Of a DNA stretch of 8,478 nucleotides, positions 6,079-8,478 are shown piece by piece. How positions within the stretch are numbered: position 1 is the first letter of the stretch; each line of letters starts with the position of its first letter. Below the pieces are notes generated by a model. It did no database searches. It had not been told where the DNA came from and was given only the letters and a program-made list of their open reading frames with translations. Source of the DNA: Firmicutes bacterium UBA6132 (lineage in GTDB: Bacteria; Bacillota_A; Clostridia; Tissierellales; Sedimentibacteraceae); NCBI GenBank assembly GCA_002435835.1, contig DIVM01000097.1, positions 1 through 8,478 of the forward strand, written 5' to 3'. The position numbers and the translations under genes were made by a program.

Positions 6079-6133
6079 CGGAGCTTTTGCAGCTTGGGGA
6101 CGGACCCTTTGCAGCAAAAGCTCCGTCCCCAAA
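6071..6133. repeat. Palindromic repeat, copy B, with an extra nested left arm
   Basis: The outer arms 6071-6090 and 6114-6133 are inverted complements over 20 bp with one mismatch. Between them lie 23 nt containing GGGGACGGACCCTTTGC (6096-6112), a second left arm that can also pair, less perfectly, with the same right arm. TTTGCAGC is repeated at 6086-6093 and 6108-6115, giving a 22-bp period that suggests a duplication or recombination event. It lies between the convergent transporter and hisS genes and could work as a bidirectional terminator, although no T tract follows on either strand. Confidence 0.85.
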
Positions 6134-6144
6134 ATTACTTAAAA

Positions 6145-7401
6145 TTAATTATTTACGAAATCCTTAATTTCTGTGTCTGTGCCATTGTATATAGCATATT
6201 TATTGAATCCATATTCTTCTAATTGATTTAATTGTTTGCTAAGTTTTTTAGCTTTTTCATTAATAGAAACAGTGTATCCCTGATTTCTTAATTCATCTGC
6301 TTTTTTTATAACTTCAATGTAGCTGTTTTCTTTTTCAAATAAAAGAGCTACTTTTTGCATGTTTGGAACTTTAAACTTTTCATCCATTAATTGGTTTACA
6401 AGTCTTTCAAATCCAATTGAGAAACCTATTGCAGGAATTTTTTGTCCGATCATATTTCCAACCATTTCATCATATCTTCCACCACCTGCAATGGAATAAC
6501 CAAGGCTCTTATAAGCTATTTCAAATATAGAACCAGTGTAATATCCCATTCCTCTTATCAAAGTGAAATCAAATTCAATGTCATATTTTCCATTTGCATA
6601 TGCTTTTACATCGTTTAACATTTCTTCAACTTCAGAAACAACTTCATCTTCAACGCCATAATTTCTTAAAGAAGATGTTCCGTTATTATTGATGTTTTCA
6701 AGAGCTTCCATAATTTTATTAATGCAGTTTTCATTATATGATTTTTGCTGTAATTCTTTTTCTACCCCAGACATTCCAACTTTGTCTAATTTGTCTACAA
6801 CTATACAAACACCATCGAATTCATCTTCAGTAAATCCACAGTTTAAAATTACAGCTTTTAAAACTCTTCTGTCGTTAAAACGAACTTTGAAATCTGTAAT
6901 ATCAAGAGCGTTCAATGCCTTTGCAGTTGTTGTTATAAGTTCTAATTCAGCTGCTTTTGTTCCATCTCCTATTATATCGATGTCACATTGCTTGAAGCTT
7001 CTGTATCTTCCTTTTTGAGCTCGTTCTGCTCTAAATACATTGCCAACTTGCAAAGCTTTAAATACTGTAGGTAACTTTGCTTTGTTGTTGCAGTAAAAAC
7101 GGCTGAGGGGAACAGTTAAATCATATCTTAAACCTAAATCAGCTAAGTCATCTTCAGTTAAACCTTCTTTTGCAAAATCGAGTTTTTCGCCTCTTTTTAA
7201 AATTTTAAATATGAGCTTTAAGTTTTCTCCGCCCTTGCTACCAATTAAATTTTCAATATTTTCAACAACAGGTGTTTCAATTAATTCAAAACCGCATTGT
7301 TTATAAGTGTTAATAATTAAATTTTCTACATAATCTCTAATTTCTTTTTCTTGAGGAGTAATGTCCCTCATTCCTTTTGCAGGATTTAAATTTGCTTTCA
7401 T
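6145..7401 (-). CDS. hisS: Histidyl-tRNA synthetase
   Basis: This 418-residue class II aminoacyl-tRNA synthetase charges tRNA-His with histidine using ATP. Visible motifs are GFELIETP (37-44, motif 1 region), LRYDLTVPLSR (91-101), the motif 2 block FRAERAQKGRYRSFKQCDIDIIG (123-145), the histidine-binding LIRGMGYYTG (281-290), SIAGGGRYDEMVG (303-315), and motif 3 AIGFSIGFERL (324-334). Residues about 345-418 form the anticodon-binding domain. LRYDLTVP replaces the LRPEGT usual in many bacterial enzymes and resembles the archaeal/eukaryotic-like subgroup. RGMGYYTG and GGGRYDE, which are typical of the synthetase rather than of the paralogue HisZ, support real synthetase activity. GGAGG lies 4 nt before the ATG. 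A T-box leader at 7448-7716 controls it. It converges on the transporter with palindrome B between them. Confidence 0.96.
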   Translation of the reverse strand: MKANLNPAKGMRDITPQEKEIRDYVENLIINTYKQCGFELIETPVVENIENLIGSKGGENLKLIFKILKRGEKLDFAKEGLTEDDLADLGLRYDLTVPLSRFYCNNKAKLPTVFKALQVGNVFRAERAQKGRYRSFKQCDIDIIGDGTKAAELELITTTAKALNALDITDFKVRFNDRRVLKAVILNCGFTEDEFDGVCIVVDKLDKVGMSGVEKELQQKSYNENCINKIMEALENINNNGTSSLRNYGVEDEVVSEVEEMLNDVKAYANGKYDIEFDFTLIRGMGYYTGSIFEIAYKSLGYSIAGGGRYDEMVGNMIGQKIPAIGFSIGFERLVNQLMDEKFKVPNMQKVALLFEKENSYIEVIKKADELRNQGYTVSINEKAKKLSKQLNQLEEYGFNKYAIYNGTDTEIKDFVNN

Positions 7402-7447
7402 AATGCCTCCTTGAGATAATTTGATTTGAAATTAAGACAGTTAAATT

Positions 7448-7496
7448 AAAAAAACTTTCATCGTATAACAATAATTAATTGTTAAGGACGAAAGTT
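7448..7496 (-). terminator. Regulatory terminator of the hisS T-box
   Basis: AACTTTCGTC (7496-7487) pairs with GATGAAAGTT (7462-7453) with one G-U wobble. After a small internal loop, TAACAAT (7484-7478) pairs with ATTGTTA (7472-7466). The run of seven T at 7454-7448 completes an intrinsic terminator. Its left arm includes the 3' strand of the antiterminator, so only one of the two structures can form. Confidence 0.9.
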
Positions 7497-7716
7497 AAAT
7501 GCTACTTGCGTGGTGCCACCTTATTTCGCCGATATTTCTCAATATCAGCCTCAGCGAGTAAATACTCTATTATGTAACGGATAATCCGAATCAGCCTACT
7601 TTAATTTCGGTGATTAGCTCAAAGATGTGTTCAACATACCGCAATACCCCTTCCACCATCCGGGAGCTCTCTAAAATGTTAAATATGCTTACTATTTCTC
7701 ATCATCGCTTAAATAT
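7448..7716 (-). promoter_or_regulatory. T-box riboswitch leader of hisS, histidine specifier
   Basis: On the minus strand the leader opens with the stem I signature GCGATGATGAGAAATAGTAA (7708-7689). The specifier is CAC (7629-7627) in the context GAACACATC, matching histidine; an overlapping CAT would also read His. A stem III hairpin is GCTGATATT/AATATCGGC with loop GAGA (7549-7528). The T-box AAGGTGGCACCACG (7522-7509) presents TGGC to the tRNA 3' end. The antiterminator pairs AAGG with CCTT (7487-7484) and ACG with CGT (7490-7488), which excludes the terminator. Uncharged tRNA-His should stabilise the antiterminator and allow hisS transcription. Confidence 0.95.
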
Positions 7717-7723
7717 TTATATT

Positions 7724-7762
7724 ATTATACAGAAGAATAAAACATAAAAATTGTTTTGTCAA
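7724..7762 (-). promoter_or_regulatory. Promoter of the hisS T-box transcript
   Basis: TTGACA (7762-7757) is a perfect -35, and TATTCT (7739-7734) follows at exactly 17 nt. A perfect TATAAT (7729-7724) lies just downstream but 27 nt from that -35, with no better -35 of its own. Initiation is expected between about 7727 and 7717, just ahead of T-box stem I. The -35 lies 4 nt beyond the stop of the upstream gate-domain gene. Confidence 0.65.
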
Positions 7763-7765
7763 TAG

Positions 7766-8275
7766 TTAATTTATTGATTTGATTTCAGCGGATTCGCTAA
7801 CTTCAAATATATCAGTAACATTTTCATTATTAATAATATTTTTTGTAGGAAGTTTTATTAATTTTGACAAAACAAATGTTGTAATGACTGCAGCTAAAAT
7901 TCTTGATCCTAATACCATATATAAATTTGCACCCGCTGCTGCAAATATTAATGTATCCTCAATAACTGCATGGCAAAGGGACAAAAACATACATATTAAA
8001 AATATGCTTCTTTTATCTAAATTATACTCTTTAGCGCTGCTTATAATTGTTCCAGCTCCAAATAAAAGACCGAATACCATACCAACAACAAGAGAAATTG
8101 ACGAATTTTCATTTATGTTAAAAAATTTAGTAACAGGTTTTAATAATTTTGAAATTTTATCAATTAATTTTATATCTTTGAAAATTTCCATTATTATCAT
8201 TAAAGGAATAATTATTTTCGCCATGTCCCAAATAAATAATAATAAACTAATAAATATATCTAATATTAAGTTCAT
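7766..8275 (-). CDS. Gate/nucleoside-recognition-domain membrane protein, second of the pair
   Basis: This 169-residue integral membrane protein has hydrophobic segments at about 5-30, 60-80, 90-113 and 118-140. It carries gate-domain features: IIIPLMIIMEIFK (21-33), SLVVGMVFGLLFGAGTII (61-78) and a conserved-looking CHAVIEDTLIFAAAGA (101-116). The C-terminal 30 residues are hydrophilic. The gate (nucleoside recognition) domain is shared by nucleoside transporters and the spore-maturation proteins SpmA and SpmB; the actual substrate of this group is not known to me. ATG 8275 was chosen because GGGTGATC lies just upstream and only 4 nt separate it from the stop of the preceding gene. An earlier in-frame ATG at 8311 would overlap that gene by 32 bp. 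The two products probably form one heteromeric membrane complex. Confidence 0.75.
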   Translation of the reverse strand: MNLILDIFISLLLFIWDMAKIIIPLMIIMEIFKDIKLIDKISKLLKPVTKFFNINENSSISLVVGMVFGLLFGAGTIISSAKEYNLDKRSIFLICMFLSLCHAVIEDTLIFAAAGANLYMVLGSRILAAVITTFVLSKLIKLPTKNIINNENVTDIFEVSESAEIKSIN

Positions 8276-8279
8276 ATGA

Positions 8280-8478
8280 TCACCCAAATATCCTAAAATA
8301 TAAAAAACCAAATAAAACTGAGAAAAAAATTCTTACTAAAGCACATGCTAAAGCACTTACACCAAGTTTTTTAACAACAGCAGATTCGCTTATTAAATTA
8401 TGAGCAGTTGAAATCATAATTGCAATTGTAGTTACTTGAACAGCATTTAATTTTATAGCTGCCAATGTGCCAAGAGCA
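8280..8478 (-). CDS. Gate/nucleoside-recognition-domain membrane protein, first of the pair, C-terminal fragment
   Basis: The frame enters from the right edge and runs 65 codons to TGA at 8282-8280, so the N-terminus is missing. The visible part has two hydrophobic segments (about VQVTTIAIMISTA, then VSALACALVRIFFSVLFGFLYF) around a polar AHNLISESAVVKKLG loop, typical of a gate-domain protein. TTG at 8465 is an internal Leu codon, because the frame stays open upstream of it. It lies 4 nt before the next gate-domain gene, indicating an operon and translational coupling. SpmA/SpmB-like or YjiH/YjiG-like pairs are plausible relatives; the exact family cannot be fixed from this fragment. Confidence 0.65.
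   Translation of the reverse strand, partial: ALGTLAAIKLNAVQVTTIAIMISTAHNLISESAVVKKLGVSALACALVRIFFSVLFGFLYFRIFG

Noticed and set aside
6059..6133. Repeats after the transporter as a small CRISPR array
   Set aside because: The copies are tandem or inverted arms without regular unique spacers, and no cas genes are present.
7779..8279. A 166-codon plus-strand frame opposite the gate-domain gene
   Set aside because: The minus-strand frame has coherent membrane-domain motifs and a coupled start; the plus-strand frame has neither a ribosome binding site nor family features.

Overview
The window looks like chromosomal DNA from a low-GC Gram-positive anaerobe, most likely Clostridia or Tissierellia. 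The evidence is the strong A+T bias, GGAGG-type ribosome binding sites, an S-layer-homology (SLH) surface protein, a T-box riboswitch in front of hisS, and a DUF1659/DUF2922 small-protein pair. The genus is not determined. No phage, IS transposase, CRISPR array, rRNA or tRNA gene is visible.

Left part (1-2521, minus strand): a divergent promoter region around 2407-2521 drives a 730-residue Eco57I/TaqI-like N6-adenine DNA methyltransferase leftward. Its TGA stop overlaps the TTG start of a secreted SLH-domain protein that runs off the left edge. No restriction endonuclease or separate specificity subunit is seen. The methyltransferase Shine-Dalgarno is a run of seven G.

Centre-left (2522-4524, plus strand): two small proteins, DUF1659 (74 aa) and DUF2922 (70 aa), then a hairpin terminator that overlaps an extended -10 promoter, then a full-length D-serine dehydratase (dsdA) with a short cysteine-containing insertion.

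Centre (4525-6144): an ArsB/NhaD-like membrane transporter sits between two copies of one palindromic repeat family (4532-4574 and 6071-6133). The two copies differ by a compensated base-pair swap, and the second carries an extra left arm. Just before the transporter lies an 87-nt element (4673-4759) that can fold almost completely into a closing stem plus three abutting hairpins. It resembles no riboswitch class known to me and is the most unusual non-coding signal here. dsdA and the transporter may together handle D-serine or a related amino acid, but this rests only on adjacency.

Right part (6145-8478, minus strand): hisS (histidyl-tRNA synthetase of the LRYDLTVP subtype) is preceded by a well-resolved T-box leader with a CAC (His) specifier, a T-box sequence, and competing antiterminator and terminator. 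Upstream are two adjacent gate/nucleoside-recognition-domain membrane proteins, the first cut by the right edge.

For an 'undescribed system' the best candidates are: (1) the four-stem element and the palindrome family bracketing the transporter; (2) the coupling of an orphan DNA methyltransferase to an SLH surface protein, possibly tuned by a G7 tract; (3) the uncharacterised DUF1659-DUF2922 pair. None is proved by sequence alone.
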